A stretch of 64,000 nt of DNA from Methylobacteriaceae bacterium (GCA_947444195.1 CANEZL010000017.1:33962-97961); one strand, 5' to 3'. Shown: positions 1-10,264, numbered from the stretch's first letter. Notes: a model not told the origin generated them from the letters alone. Translations and numbers: made by a program.

Positions 1-468
1 CAGTTCCACCACCGGCGCGCCGAGGCGGGCGGCGGCCTCCATGACGGCGGGCTCCGGCTCCACGAAGAGCGAGACGCGGATCCCGGCCTCGGCGAGGCGG
101 CTGATGCGGGGCGCGAGATGATCGCGCCCGCCCACGATGTCGAGGCCGCCCTCGGTGGTGCGCTCCGCGCGCTTCTCGGGCACGAGGCAGGCGGCGTGGG
201 GCCTCAGTTCGACGGCGAGGCCCACCATCTCGTCGGTGGCGGCCATCTCGAAGTTCAGGGGCACGGCGAGGGCCGCCTTCAGCGCCCGCATGTCGGCGTC
301 GCGGATGTGGCGGCGGTCCTCGCGCAGATGCGCGGTGATGCCGTCGGCGCCGGCCTCCACCGCCAGCAGCGCGGCGCGCACCGGATCCGGATAGGCCTCC
401 CCGCGGGCGTTCCGCACGGTGGCGACGTGGTCGATGTTGACGCCGAGGCGCAGCTTCGGGGCGGTCAT
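1..468 (-). CDS. pdxJ: pyridoxine 5'-phosphate synthase PdxJ (C-terminus truncated by window edge)
   Basis: Minus-strand translation [55 protein letters not shown] is the PdxJ signature. Confidence 0.93.
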   Translation of the reverse strand, partial: MTAPKLRLGVNIDHVATVRNARGEAYPDPVRAALLAVEAGADGITAHLREDRRHIRDADMRALKAALAVPLNFEMAATDEMVGLAVELRPHAACLVPEKRAERTTEGGLDIVGGRDHLAPRISRLAEAGIRVSLFVEPEPAVMEAAARLGAPVVEL

Positions 469-587
469 GTCGGGGCGGGTCTCGCGAGGGCGGTGCCGGT
501 TCCCCTCACCTGTCGATTGCGGGGCGCCGGGGCAAGCCCCACATCGCCTGCGCGGAGCGGGCGGGCGCCCGGCAGCGGAGGCGGACC

Positions 588-962
588 ATGGGATTCCTCG
601 ACGGATTGCTCGGCCACGGCAGCGATCTCGGCCCCCGCGAGGTGGACGAGCAAGTGTCCGGCTTCCTCGTGGAGGGCGAGCACGTCCGCGTCGCCTTCAA
701 GGTGATCCGCGACCTGTTCGTGTTCACGGACCGGCGCCTGATCCTGGTGGACCGCCAGGGGATCACCGGCCGCAAGGTCTCCTACCTCACGGTGCCCTAC
801 CGGGCGATCACGAGCTTCTCGGTGGAGACGGCGGGCACCTTCGACATGGATTCGGAGCTGAAGATCTGGGTCTCAGGGAGGCCCGACCCGATCGAGCGGA
901 CGCTCGGCCGCGGCGCCAACGTGCTCGGCATCCAGCAGGCGATCGCGGCCTCGCTGAAGTGA
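588..962 (+). CDS. PH domain-containing protein (bacterial PH, YvbH-like)
   Basis: 124 aa; [51 protein letters not shown] is typical of bacterial PH proteins. Confidence 0.85.
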   Translation: MGFLDGLLGHGSDLGPREVDEQVSGFLVEGEHVRVAFKVIRDLFVFTDRRLILVDRQGITGRKVSYLTVPYRAITSFSVETAGTFDMDSELKIWVSGRPDPIERTLGRGANVLGIQQAIAASLK

Positions 963-978
963 ACACCTATGTAAGCAC

Positions 979-1407
979 TCAATTTTTCTTCTGACTAAAA
1001 TAAAATCCTGCTGCTGCACCGAGGACGCTACTGAGAGCCGCCAAGGGCTCTTTGCCGAATCCCGAGTCTCCCTGCATACCCAAAACAAAGATAAAAATGA
1101 TCAGAGATATGAATACAAGTCCCGTCACAAAAGATTGATCTGATACCAAATCTACTATCCACATACGCGATTTCTGCTGCATGAATCTTACAAGTTCTTC
1201 GGTCGTATTAAACAATTTTACCTCGTATGATTTACTAACGTAAACGACTTCTTCTGTTACGCTCCCATCTTCTTCTATCGCACGAATAGAGACAAGTGAT
1301 CCTGCAAACGCGTTTTCTATAAATTCTGTAGCCTTGACATCCTTATCAGTAGGGTACTTTAATCGATACTGGTCGCACGCTCTCTTTTTGGCCTCTTCCG
1401 CATTCAT
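979..1407 (-). CDS. hypothetical membrane protein, AT-rich orphan
   Basis: 142 aa ORF in a strongly AT-rich segment; C-terminal hydrophobic stretches FVTGLVFISLIIFIFVLGMQ and PLAALSSVLGAAAGFYF. Confidence 0.65.
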   Translation of the reverse strand: MNAEEAKKRACDQYRLKYPTDKDVKATEFIENAFAGSLVSIRAIEEDGSVTEEVVYVSKSYEVKLFNTTEELVRFMQQKSRMWIVDLVSDQSFVTGLVFISLIIFIFVLGMQGDSGFGKEPLAALSSVLGAAAGFYFSQKKN

Positions 1408-1922
1408 TGAAATCGCCCCCCCCTGAACCGAATCACGACTGTAAGCTATTTATATCTATTCCACACTGTCACTGAAAGAACATATCGACGCGTGAGATTT
1501 TACTTATCTATATATCGATTTAATATTCGGATTTGCAGAAAGACTGTTTTGGTCATAGGGGTTTATAGGTCTCTATCTAGATTTTTATAAGCCTGATTTC
1601 GTGTAATTCATTGTATTGAGATCGCCACATTCACCTTCCCTCCCTTCAACGGCTCAAGAGCGGGTTTTTCGCTGCACCTTGCCATCCGCGCAAAAACCCT
1701 CTATGCGCCGCCCCTCGTATCCGCTCCGGCCGGGGGCTGAACGGACGGTGCCGCCCGCGGCACAGGGTTCTCGGACCTGTCGTCCCGTGTCTCCGCCTTC
1801 GATCAACCGCTCGGGCCTCATCACGGCTCGAAGGGCTTGGCGCCGGGCGCGATGCGAGTGAACCGGCCCGGTCAGCGGATCCTCTCGCACGTCCGGGCCT
1901 CATCCACGATGAAAGGCCCGAA

Positions 1923-2390
1923 ATGCCTCTCTACGAGCACGTGTTCCTGGCGCGCCAGGACGTGACGTCTCAGCAGGTCGAGACGATGATCGACACCTAC
2001 AAGGGTGTCATCGAGCAGAACGGCGGCAAGCTCGAGAAGATCGAGATGTGGGGCGTCAAGTCCCTCGCCTACCGGATCAAGAAGAACCGCAAGGCCCACT
2101 TCACCCTCCTCAACATCGACGCTCCCCCGGCGGCCCTCGCCGAGATGGAGCGCCAGATGCAGATCTCGGAAGACGTGCTGCGCTTCATGACGATCCGCGT
2201 CGAGGAGCTGGAGCAGGAGCCCTCCGCGATGATGCAGAAGCGCGACCGCGACGACCGCAAGGATCGCGAGCGCGGCCGTCGTCGCGACGACGAGGGCTTC
2301 GGCGGCGGCGGCTTCGGCGGCGACCGCGACCGTGGTGACCGCGGCGACCGCGGTGACCGGCCCGAGCGCAACTTCGGCGGGGAGAACTGA
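1923..2390 (+). CDS. rpsF: 30S ribosomal protein S6 with charged/Gly-rich C-terminal tail
   Basis: [66 protein letters not shown]. Confidence 0.97.
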   Translation: MPLYEHVFLARQDVTSQQVETMIDTYKGVIEQNGGKLEKIEMWGVKSLAYRIKKNRKAHFTLLNIDAPPAALAEMERQMQISEDVLRFMTIRVEELEQEPSAMMQKRDRDDRKDRERGRRRDDEGFGGGGFGGDRDRGDRGDRGDRPERNFGGEN

Positions 2391-2392
2391 GC

Positions 2393-2647
2393 ATGGCTTT
2401 CGGTGCTGGTGGTGGCGGCGGTGGCCGTCGTCCGTTCTTCCGTCGTCGCAAGACCTGCCCGTTCTCCGGCGCCAATGCGCCGAAGATCGACTACAAGGAC
2501 GTGAAGCTGCTCTCGCGCTACGTCTCGGAGCGCGGCAAGATCGTGCCGAGCCGCATCACCGCGGTCTCCGCCAAGAAGCAGCGCGAGCTCGCCCAGGCGA
2601 TCAAGCGCTCCCGCTTCCTCGGCCTGCTGCCCTACGTCATCAAGTAG
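2393..2647 (+). CDS. rpsR: 30S ribosomal protein S18
   Basis: [62 protein letters not shown]. Confidence 0.98.
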   Translation: MAFGAGGGGGGRRPFFRRRKTCPFSGANAPKIDYKDVKLLSRYVSERGKIVPSRITAVSAKKQRELAQAIKRSRFLGLLPYVIK

Positions 2648-2791
2648 GCGCCTTCAGCGCCCGGTCCGGATCGTCCGGGCCGGCGCTTCCACGCGAGAAG
2701 ACGGCGGTTCCGTGAGGCCGCCGTCATCGTTGGGGCGCGAAACGCCTCTAACCCCGGACGTGGACAACGGACCGGCGGGACAGCGGACATC

Positions 2792-3811
2792 ATGACCCAG
2801 TATCTCGGTATCGGCATCGGCGCGGGCCTGATCTCGGCCCTCCTGTTCGGCGTGCTCCTCAAGGGGACGCTGCTCGCCTTCGTGCTGAACCTCGTCTCCC
2901 CCCTGCCGATCCTCATCGTCGGCCTCGGCTGGAGCCACCGCGCCGCCCTCGTCGCCGCGGTCACGGGGAGCCTCGCCCTCGCCCTCGCCATCTCGATGCC
3001 GTTCGGCCTGGGCTTCGCCGCCTATCTGGCGCTCCCCGCATGGTGGCTCGCCTATCTCGCGATCCTCGGCCGGCCCACGGCAGCGGGCGGCATGGAATGG
3101 TACCCGACCGGGCGGCTCCTCGCCTGGGTCGGCGGCACGGCCGGCGTCGCCGTCGTCGTCATCGCGCTCCTGTCCTCGCCGAACCACGAGGCCTACCAGA
3201 CGCAGATGCGCGAGCTCGCCGGCTCGATGATCCGGATCCAGACCCGGGCGCCCGCCCCGCCGGCCGGCGCGCAGACCGGGTCCCCGGCCGGCCCGCAGGC
3301 CGAGCCGCGCGGGGAGGCCGACGCGAAGGCCGAGTCCGAGTCTCCGAGGCGGGCGGAACTGCAGGCGGAACTCGCCGACGCCATGGCCCGCGTCGTGCCG
3401 GGCATCGCCGCCACCGGCCTCGCGCTGCTGCTGGCCTTCTATCTCTGGGCCGCCGCCCGGATCGTGCGCGCCTCGGGCCGGCTCCTGCGGCCCTGGCCGG
3501 ACATTCCGGCGACCGCCATGCCGCGCTCGGTGCTCGGCCTCCTCGGGGGCGCCATGCTCCTGAGCCTCGCGCCGGGCTATGCCGGGGTGCTCGGCACCGC
3601 GCTGATCGGCTCGCTCTGCGCGGCCTTCGCCCTCCAGGGGCTGGCCGCCTTCCACGACCGCAGCCGCGGCCGGCCGGGGCGCGGGGCGCTCCTGTTCGGC
3701 CTCTACCTGATCCTGTTCGTGACGCAGGGCATCGCCCTCGTCGCGCTGACCCTGTTCGGCCTCGCCGATACCGCGCTCAACCGCCGCCGCCCGCAAGGGG
3801 ACGCGACCTGA
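2792..3811 (+). CDS. DUF2232 family integral membrane protein
   Basis: Multi-TM protein in the conserved position between rpsR and rplI. Confidence 0.85.
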   Translation: MTQYLGIGIGAGLISALLFGVLLKGTLLAFVLNLVSPLPILIVGLGWSHRAALVAAVTGSLALALAISMPFGLGFAAYLALPAWWLAYLAILGRPTAAGGMEWYPTGRLLAWVGGTAGVAVVVIALLSSPNHEAYQTQMRELAGSMIRIQTRAPAPPAGAQTGSPAGPQAEPRGEADAKAESESPRRAELQAELADAMARVVPGIAATGLALLLAFYLWAAARIVRASGRLLRPWPDIPATAMPRSVLGLLGGAMLLSLAPGYAGVLGTALIGSLCAAFALQGLAAFHDRSRGRPGRGALLFGLYLILFVTQGIALVALTLFGLADTALNRRRPQGDAT

Positions 3812-3859
3812 GACCCTCCTGCCCGCCCGGGCACCCGACAGACGAAGGACTATAGACCC

Positions 3860-4432
3860 ATGGAAGTGATCCTCCTCGAGCGCGTGGCCAAGCTCGGCCA
3901 GATGGGCGAGACCGTGAAGGTCCGCCCGGGCTTCGCCCGCAACTTCCTCCTCGCCCGCGGCAAGGCGCTGCGCGCCACCGAGGCCAACAAGAAGCACTTC
4001 GAGGCCCAGCGCGCCCAGCTCGAGACGCGCAACCTCGAGCGCAAGGCCGAGGCCGAGACCGTCGCCGAGAAGCTCGACGGGCAGAGCTTCACCCTGATCC
4101 GCCAGTCGGGCGAGACCGGCGTGCTCTACGGCTCGGTCTCCACCCGCGACCTCGCCGATGTGGTCACCAAGGAGGGCTTCACGGTCGACCGCGGCCAGTT
4201 CGTCCTCAACCAGCCGATCAAGACGCTGGGCCTCCACACCGTCCCGGTGGTGCTGCACCCCGAGGTCGAGGTGAAGGTCACCGTCAACGTCGCCCGCAGC
4301 CCCGAGGAGGCCGAGCGCCAGGCCCGCGGCGAGTCCGTGACCGAGCGCGAGGCGTTCAACCTCGACGATCTCGGCCTCGAGGTCGGCGCGGCTCTGGCCG
4401 ATGCCGGCGAGGGCGCCGACGACCGCGGCTGA
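3860..4432 (+). CDS. rplI: 50S ribosomal protein L9
   Basis: [55 protein letters not shown]. Confidence 0.98.
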   Translation: MEVILLERVAKLGQMGETVKVRPGFARNFLLARGKALRATEANKKHFEAQRAQLETRNLERKAEAETVAEKLDGQSFTLIRQSGETGVLYGSVSTRDLADVVTKEGFTVDRGQFVLNQPIKTLGLHTVPVVLHPEVEVKVTVNVARSPEEAERQARGESVTEREAFNLDDLGLEVGAALADAGEGADDRG

Positions 4433-4636
4433 GGATTCTCCCCGGTGCGAGGGCGCCGGCGCCCTCGCGGCCCGGCGCACGGGCGCCGACGCGCGGTCGC
4501 GCTCGCGCCCTTCGGGCGGGGGCGTCGGCACGCCGCATCGGCGCAGGGGCCATCCACAGCGATCCCGTCCCGGCCGGTGGAGAGCGGGGACCGCGACCCG
4601 CGAGGGTTGACAGGTTCTTAATTTGTTCCAGCATAA

Positions 4637-4669
4637 ACGCCCGTCGCTTCCCCGAGCGGCGGGCGTTTT
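4637..4669 (+). terminator. Rho-independent-like terminator downstream of rplI
   Basis: AACGCCCGTCGC-ttccccga-GCGGCGGGCGTTTT stem-loop plus T-run, just before dnaB. Confidence 0.7.
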
Positions 4670-4787
4670 CGCGTTCCGACCTCCGGGACCCGCGGCTAAG
4701 CATCGGTCAACCATGCCGGTGCCATGGTCTCGGACGACGCTGAACACCGCGCGGCCCGCACGGGCCCGTCCTCACCGGAGCGAGCCG

Positions 4788-6275
4788 ATGGCCCTGCCCA
4801 ACGCCCTGACGGCCAAGCTCGAAGCGGTGCCGACCGAGTACCGCGTCCAGCCGCACAACGTCGATGCGGAGCAGGCGCTGATCGGCGCGATCCTCGTCAA
4901 CAACGACGCCTATTACCGCGTCTCGGACTTCCTGCTGCCCGAGCACTTCATGGAGGATGCCCACCAGCAGATCTTCCAGGTCGCGGCATCGCTGATCAAG
5001 GCCGGCAAGCTCGCCACGCCGATCACCATGAAGACCTATCTGGGCGAGGCCGATTTCGGCGGCCAGACGGTGTTCCAGTACCTCGCGCGGCTGGCCGCCG
5101 ACGCCACCACCGTCATCAACGCCGGCGAGTACGGCCGCACCATCTACGACCTCGCCATCCGCCGCCGGCTCATCACCATCGGCGAGGACCTCGTCAACGG
5201 CGCCTACGAGGCGCCGGTGGAGCTCTCGCCCCGCGACCAGATCGAATCGACCGAGCGCCGGCTCTACGAGCTCGCCGAGGCCGGCAAGTACGACGGCGGC
5301 TTCCAGAAGTTCTCCGAGGCGCTCACCGCCGCCATCGACATGGCGGCCAAGGCCTACCAGCGCGAGGGCAAGCTCTCCGGGATAGCCACCGGGCTGACCG
5401 ACCTCGACGCCAAGATGGGCGGCCTCCAGCCCTCGGACCTCATCATCCTCGCGGGGCGGCCCGCCATGGGCAAGACCTCGCTCGTCACCAACATCGCCTT
5501 CAACATCGCCAAGGCCTACCAGGGCGAGAAGGCGCCGGACGGCACCACGAAGACCGTCAACGGCGGCATCGTGGGCTTCTTCTCCCTCGAGATGTCGGCC
5601 GAGCAGCTCGCCACCCGCATCATCGCCGAGCAGTCGGGCGTCGCCTCCTACAAGATCCGCCGCGGCGACATCCGGCCGGAGGACTTCTACAAGATCACCG
5701 ACGCCGCCCGGGACATGCAGACGATCCCCTTCTACATCGACCAGAGCGGCGGCATCTCCATCGCCCAGCTCGCCGCCCGCGCCCGCCGCCTGAAGCGCCA
5801 GAAGGGCCTCGACCTCCTGATCGTCGACTATCTCCAGCTCCTCTCCGGCTCGGCCAAGAAGGGCGACAACCGCGTGCAGGAGATGACCGAGATCACCACC
5901 GGCATGAAGGCGCTCGCCAAGGAGCTCGCCGTGCCGATCATCGCGCTGTCCCAGCTCTCCCGTCAGGTCGAGAACCGCGACGACAAGCGCCCACAGCTCT
6001 CGGACCTGCGCGAATCGGGCTCCATCGAGCAGGACGCCGACGTGGTGATGTTCGTGTTCCGCGAGGAGTACTACGTGGGCAACAAGAAGCCCCGCGAGGG
6101 CACGGAGGAGTTCTTCGCCTGGGAGGCCGAGATGCAGCGCGTCCACGGCAAGGCCGAGGTCATCATCGGCAAGCAGCGCCACGGCCCCACCGGCACGGTG
6201 GAGTTGCAGTTCGACGCCAACATCACGCGCTTCTCGAACCTCGCCCAGAGCGACCGCCTGCCCGAGCCGATGTGA
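4788..6275 (+). CDS. dnaB: replicative DNA helicase DnaB
   Basis: PHNVDAEQALIGAIL N-domain, GRPAMGKTSL Walker A, LDLLIVDYLQLLSG; ATG at 4788. Confidence 0.97.
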   Translation: MALPNALTAKLEAVPTEYRVQPHNVDAEQALIGAILVNNDAYYRVSDFLLPEHFMEDAHQQIFQVAASLIKAGKLATPITMKTYLGEADFGGQTVFQYLARLAADATTVINAGEYGRTIYDLAIRRRLITIGEDLVNGAYEAPVELSPRDQIESTERRLYELAEAGKYDGGFQKFSEALTAAIDMAAKAYQREGKLSGIATGLTDLDAKMGGLQPSDLIILAGRPAMGKTSLVTNIAFNIAKAYQGEKAPDGTTKTVNGGIVGFFSLEMSAEQLATRIIAEQSGVASYKIRRGDIRPEDFYKITDAARDMQTIPFYIDQSGGISIAQLAARARRLKRQKGLDLLIVDYLQLLSGSAKKGDNRVQEMTEITTGMKALAKELAVPIIALSQLSRQVENRDDKRPQLSDLRESGSIEQDADVVMFVFREEYYVGNKKPREGTEEFFAWEAEMQRVHGKAEVIIGKQRHGPTGTVELQFDANITRFSNLAQSDRLPEPM

Positions 6276-6311
6276 TAGGATCGGCCGGCACCCACCGGCC
6301 GGAGACGCGAC

Positions 6312-7127
6312 GTGGTCCTTGCGACGAAGAGGCGGACGCCCGAACCGCCGAGCCTGAACGACGTCTACGAGGGCGAGCGCCAACTCGTCGGTATCATCCT
6401 CGCCCATCCGGAGGTCTACCCGGCCATCGCCCGGATCCTGCGGGGCGCGGACTGGACGCAGAGCCTGCACCGGGGCGTGTTCGAGGTCGCGGGCGAACTC
6501 GCGGCGGCGGGCCGAGCGATCACGCCCGAGGCCGTCCTGCCGCGCGTCGGTGATGTGGGGCCGGACGGCACCCCGGCGGAGGCCTATCTGACGGCGCTGG
6601 CGGCTGCGGCACCGCCGCCCCATCACGCGGAGGGCATCGCCCATGTCCTCGCCGAGGCGGCGCAGGCGCAAGCCCGCCCGAGCATCTACGACCTCGATTT
6701 CTACGCCTGGGCCTTCGCGCAGGCGGAACGCCTCCGGCGCGGGCAGTTCTCGGCCCTCGACGCGCTGAACCTCGCCGAGGAGATCGAGGATTTGGGCAAT
6801 GAGATCTACAACAAGCTCGAGAGCGCGCTGCGCATCACGCTGTTGCACCTCCTCAAATGGGACCACCAGCCGGGCAAGCGCACACGCAGCTGGACCCTGT
6901 CCATCCGGAACGGCCGCCTGGATGCGGAAAAGATCCTGGACCGTCATCGAAGCCTGACGCCACGCCTTCCCTTCGCCCTCTCCGAAGCTTATCGCCGCGC
7001 GCGGATGGAGGCCGCCGCCGAGACTGGCCTCGACGAGGACGACTTCCCGGCCGCATGCCCCTACGACCTCGACGCGATCATGACCCGGCCGATCCCCTGG
7101 CCGCCCAGCGAGGACGCCCGATCATAG
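6312..7127 (+). CDS. DnaB N-terminal-like domain fused to DUF29
   Basis: N-half EGERQLVGIILAHPEVYPAIARILRGADWTQSLHRGVFEVAGEL resembles the DnaB N-domain; C-half YDLDFYAWAFAQAERLRRGQFSALDALNLAEEIEDLG...ALRITLLHLLKWDHQPGKRTRSWTLSIRNGR...FPAACPYDLDAIM is DUF29-like; no RecA ATPase domain. Confidence 0.8.
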   Translation: MVLATKRRTPEPPSLNDVYEGERQLVGIILAHPEVYPAIARILRGADWTQSLHRGVFEVAGELAAAGRAITPEAVLPRVGDVGPDGTPAEAYLTALAAAAPPPHHAEGIAHVLAEAAQAQARPSIYDLDFYAWAFAQAERLRRGQFSALDALNLAEEIEDLGNEIYNKLESALRITLLHLLKWDHQPGKRTRSWTLSIRNGRLDAEKILDRHRSLTPRLPFALSEAYRRARMEAAAETGLDEDDFPAACPYDLDAIMTRPIPWPPSEDARS

Positions 7128-8218
7128 CACCCGACCCAACAGCCCCCCCAGGTCACGGCGCACGCCTCACCGTCGATCTCTCGGCCATCGCCGAGAACTG
7201 GCGCCGCCTCGGCGCCCGCGCGCCCGGCATCCCCTGCGCCGCCGTGGTGAAGGCCGACGCCTATGGCTGCGGCCTCGCCGCCGTGGCGCCTGCCCTGTGG
7301 CGGGCAGGCTGCCGCACCTTCTTCGTCGCCCATCTCTCGGAGGGCGAGACCGTGCGCGCCCGTCTGCCCGAGGCCGCAATCTACGTGCTGAACGGCCTGC
7401 CGCCGGGGGCCGGCCCCGCCCTCGCGGCGCGCGGCCTGCGCCCCGTCCTCGGCTCGGCCGAGGAGATCGTGGAATGGGCCGCCCTCGCGCAGGGCCGTCT
7501 TCCGGCAGCGCTCCACGTCGATACCGGCATGAACCGCCTCGGCCTGCCCCTCTCCGAGGCGCGCGCCCTGGCGGAGGATCCCGCGCGCCTCCGGGCCGCC
7601 GGCATCGACCTCGTGATGAGCCATCTCGTCAGCGCGGAGATGCCCGAGGATCCCGTCAACGCCCGCCAGATCGCCGATTTCGCCGCCGCGCGCGCGCTGT
7701 TTCCCGGCCTGCCCGCCTCGCTCGCCAACTCGTCGGGCATCTTCCTCGGCGGGGAGGTCCATCACGACCTGCTTCGGCCGGGCTACGCCCTGTTCGGCGG
7801 CAACCCGACGCCGGAGGCGGAGAACCCGATGCGGCCCGTGGTGCGGCTGGCGGCCGAGATCGTGCAGGTCCGCGCCGTCGAGGCCGGCGCGGGGGCGGGC
7901 TACAACGCCCGCTGGACGGCGCCGGGCCCCCGCCGCCTCGCCACCCTGTCGATCGGCTACGCGGACGGCTATCCGCGCGCGGCGAGCGAACGGGGCCGGG
8001 CCCTCGTCGGCGGCGTGCCCTGCCCGATCGTCGGGCTCGTCTCGATGGACCTCGTCATCCTCGACGTGACCGAGGCGCCCGAGGCCCGCCGCGGGGCGGA
8101 GGCGGTGCTCATCGGCGGCGCCCTCGACGTGGACGCGGTGGGCCGGGCGGCCGGCACCATCGGCTACGAGATCCTGACGCGTCTGGGTTCCCGGTATGTT
8201 CGCTCCTATGTAGAGTGA
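7055..8218 (+). CDS. alr: alanine racemase
   Basis: LTVDLSAIAENWRRLGARAPGIPCAAVVKADAYGCGL PLP-lysine motif. Start uncertain: the only nearby in-frame ATG is 7055, and homology begins around 7160. Confidence 0.92.
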   Translation: MPLRPRRDHDPADPLAAQRGRPIIAPDPTAPPGHGARLTVDLSAIAENWRRLGARAPGIPCAAVVKADAYGCGLAAVAPALWRAGCRTFFVAHLSEGETVRARLPEAAIYVLNGLPPGAGPALAARGLRPVLGSAEEIVEWAALAQGRLPAALHVDTGMNRLGLPLSEARALAEDPARLRAAGIDLVMSHLVSAEMPEDPVNARQIADFAAARALFPGLPASLANSSGIFLGGEVHHDLLRPGYALFGGNPTPEAENPMRPVVRLAAEIVQVRAVEAGAGAGYNARWTAPGPRRLATLSIGYADGYPRAASERGRALVGGVPCPIVGLVSMDLVILDVTEAPEARRGAEAVLIGGALDVDAVGRAAGTIGYEILTRLGSRYVRSYVE

Positions 8219-8246
8219 ACCGAGACCGCCCCCGCTCCGGACTTCC

Positions 8247-9683
8247 ATGGCCAAGATCCACCAGACCTTCGTCTGCCAGTCCTGCGGGGCGGTCTACAAC
8301 CGCTGGCGCGGGCGCTGCGAGGCCTGCAACGGCTGGAACACGATCGTCGAGGAGGCGGCCGGCGGCCCCGGCCAGTCGGGGCCCGCCGCCACTCGGCCCT
8401 CGCGGGCGCGGGGCCGCGTCTTCCCCCTCGAAGGGCTCACCGGCGAGGCCAAGCAGGCGCCCCGCATCCCCTCCGGCATCGCCGAGCTCGACCGGGTCAC
8501 CGGCGGCGGCTTCGTGCGCGGCTCGGTGATCCTGCTGGGCGGTGATCCCGGCATCGGCAAGTCGACGCTGCTGATGCAGGCCTCGGCCGCCATGGCCGCG
8601 CAGGGGGAGCGCGTCGCCTACATCTCCGGCGAGGAGGCGGTGGGGCAGGTGCGCCTGCGCGCCGAGCGCCTGGGCCTCGCGGGGCACCCGGTGGAGCTCG
8701 CCGCCGAGACCAACGTGGAGGACATCGTCGAGACCCTCTCGCAGGGGCGCCCGCCCGCGCTCGCCATCATCGACTCGATCCAGACCATGTGGACCGAGAC
8801 CGTCGAATCGGCGCCGGGCACGGTCACGCAGGTGCGCTCCTCCGCCCAGAGCCTGATCCGCTTCGCCAAGAGCACCGGCACGGCGGTGATCCTCGTCGGC
8901 CACGTCACCAAGGACGGGCAGATCGCGGGGCCCCGCGTCGTGGAGCACATGGTGGACGCGGTGGCCTCCTTCGAGGGGGACCAGGGCCACCATTTCCGCA
9001 TCCTGCGCGCGGTGAAGAACCGCTTCGGCCCCACCGACGAGATCGGCGTGTTCGAGATGACGGATGCGGGCCTCTCCGAGGTGCCGAACCCCTCCGCCCT
9101 GTTCCTGGCCGCCCGCGACCATCAGGCGGCGGGCACCGCGGTCTTCGCCGGCATGGAGGGCACGCGCCCGCTCCTCGTGGAGATCCAGGCGCTGGTCGCG
9201 CCCTCGGCCCTCGGCATGCCCCGCCGCGCCGTGGTCGGCTGGGACCCGAACCGGCTCTCGATGGTGCTCGCCGTGCTGGAGGCCCATGGGGGCATCCGGC
9301 TCTCCAGCCACGACGTCTACCTCAACGTGGCCGGCGGCCTGCGCATCACGGAGCCCGCGGCCGACCTCGCGGTGGCCGCGGCCCTGGTCTCCTCCCTCTC
9401 GGGCGCGGCGCTGCCGCCGGAGACGGTCTATTTCGGCGAGATCGGCCTGTCGGGGGCGATCCGCCCCGTGGCACAGGGGAGCGCCCGCTTGAAGGAGGCG
9501 GAGAAGCTCGGCTTCGCGCGGGCGCTGATGCCCCAGGGACGCGAGACCGGGCGCGACCCCGCCGACCGGGCCCTCGCCACCGAATCGCTCCGCCACATCG
9601 CCGATCTCGTGGCCGGCATCGCCGCGAACGGGCCGAAGCGGGCCGGGCGCGGACGGGCGCCGCGCTACGAGGACGACGCGTGA
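8247..9683 (+). CDS. radA: DNA repair protein RadA
   Basis: MAKIHQTFVCQSCGAVYNRWRGRCEACNGWNTI zinc ribbon, GGDPGIGKSTL Walker A, KNRFGPTDEIGVFEM. Confidence 0.97.
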   Translation: MAKIHQTFVCQSCGAVYNRWRGRCEACNGWNTIVEEAAGGPGQSGPAATRPSRARGRVFPLEGLTGEAKQAPRIPSGIAELDRVTGGGFVRGSVILLGGDPGIGKSTLLMQASAAMAAQGERVAYISGEEAVGQVRLRAERLGLAGHPVELAAETNVEDIVETLSQGRPPALAIIDSIQTMWTETVESAPGTVTQVRSSAQSLIRFAKSTGTAVILVGHVTKDGQIAGPRVVEHMVDAVASFEGDQGHHFRILRAVKNRFGPTDEIGVFEMTDAGLSEVPNPSALFLAARDHQAAGTAVFAGMEGTRPLLVEIQALVAPSALGMPRRAVVGWDPNRLSMVLAVLEAHGGIRLSSHDVYLNVAGGLRITEPAADLAVAAALVSSLSGAALPPETVYFGEIGLSGAIRPVAQGSARLKEAEKLGFARALMPQGRETGRDPADRALATESLRHIADLVAGIAANGPKRAGRGRAPRYEDDA

Positions 9684-9736
9684 AGCCGGCGCATCCGGCT
9701 CGCGGGGGCGGGGCCCCCGTCGAAGGCCGGGGCGGA

Positions 9737-10228
9737 TCAGCGCGGCTCGGGGGACGGAGACCAGGCGAGCGTCAGATCCATCGCCCCTGCCGCCACGGTC
9801 CTGAAGCCGAGACGTTCGTAGAGGCGGATGGCGTCGCGGTTGTCGCGGCCGACCGAGAGGGTGACGGCCAGGCCGGCAGCGCCTGCCTCCGCGAGCACGG
9901 CCCGGATCACCGCGGTGCCGATCCCGCGCCCGCGCCGCTCCGGCACGACTGCGAGATCGACGAGGGCGAGGGCATCCGCGCGCCGGTCGGTCACGATCCG
10001 GCCGACGCGCGCGCCGTCCTGGACGATCAGGTCGAAGCGCGCGTCCGGATAACGGGCGCGGTAGGTCGCCCGCTGCCCGGCGAAGCCCTGCTGCGCCAGA
10101 AGCGTCCGCAGGCCCGGATCGAGGCTCGCGAACGCGGGCGCCTGCCCGAACGCGGTCTCCTGGCACGCGGCGAACAGCGCGAGCAGGAAGGGCCCATCGG
10201 CCTCCGTCTCGGGGCGTCGGCACGGCAC
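9737..10228 (-). CDS. GNAT family N-acetyltransferase
   Basis: ALVDLAVVPERRGRGIGTAVIRAVLAEAGAAGLAVTLSVGRDNRDAIRLYERLGF acetyl-CoA motif. Confidence 0.9.
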   Translation of the reverse strand: MPCRRPETEADGPFLLALFAACQETAFGQAPAFASLDPGLRTLLAQQGFAGQRATYRARYPDARFDLIVQDGARVGRIVTDRRADALALVDLAVVPERRGRGIGTAVIRAVLAEAGAAGLAVTLSVGRDNRDAIRLYERLGFRTVAAGAMDLTLAWSPSPEPR

Positions 10229-10264
10229 GGCGACGGCTCTCGGATGCAGCGGCGCGGGGGGCGC

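Noticed and set aside
118-705. 195-aa plus ORF at window start
   Set aside because: Antisense to pdxJ and overlapping the PH-domain gene out of frame
4707-6947. 746-aa minus ORF (and 4724..6553 plus ORF)
   Set aside because: Shadow ORFs of dnaB and the DnaB_N-DUF29 gene
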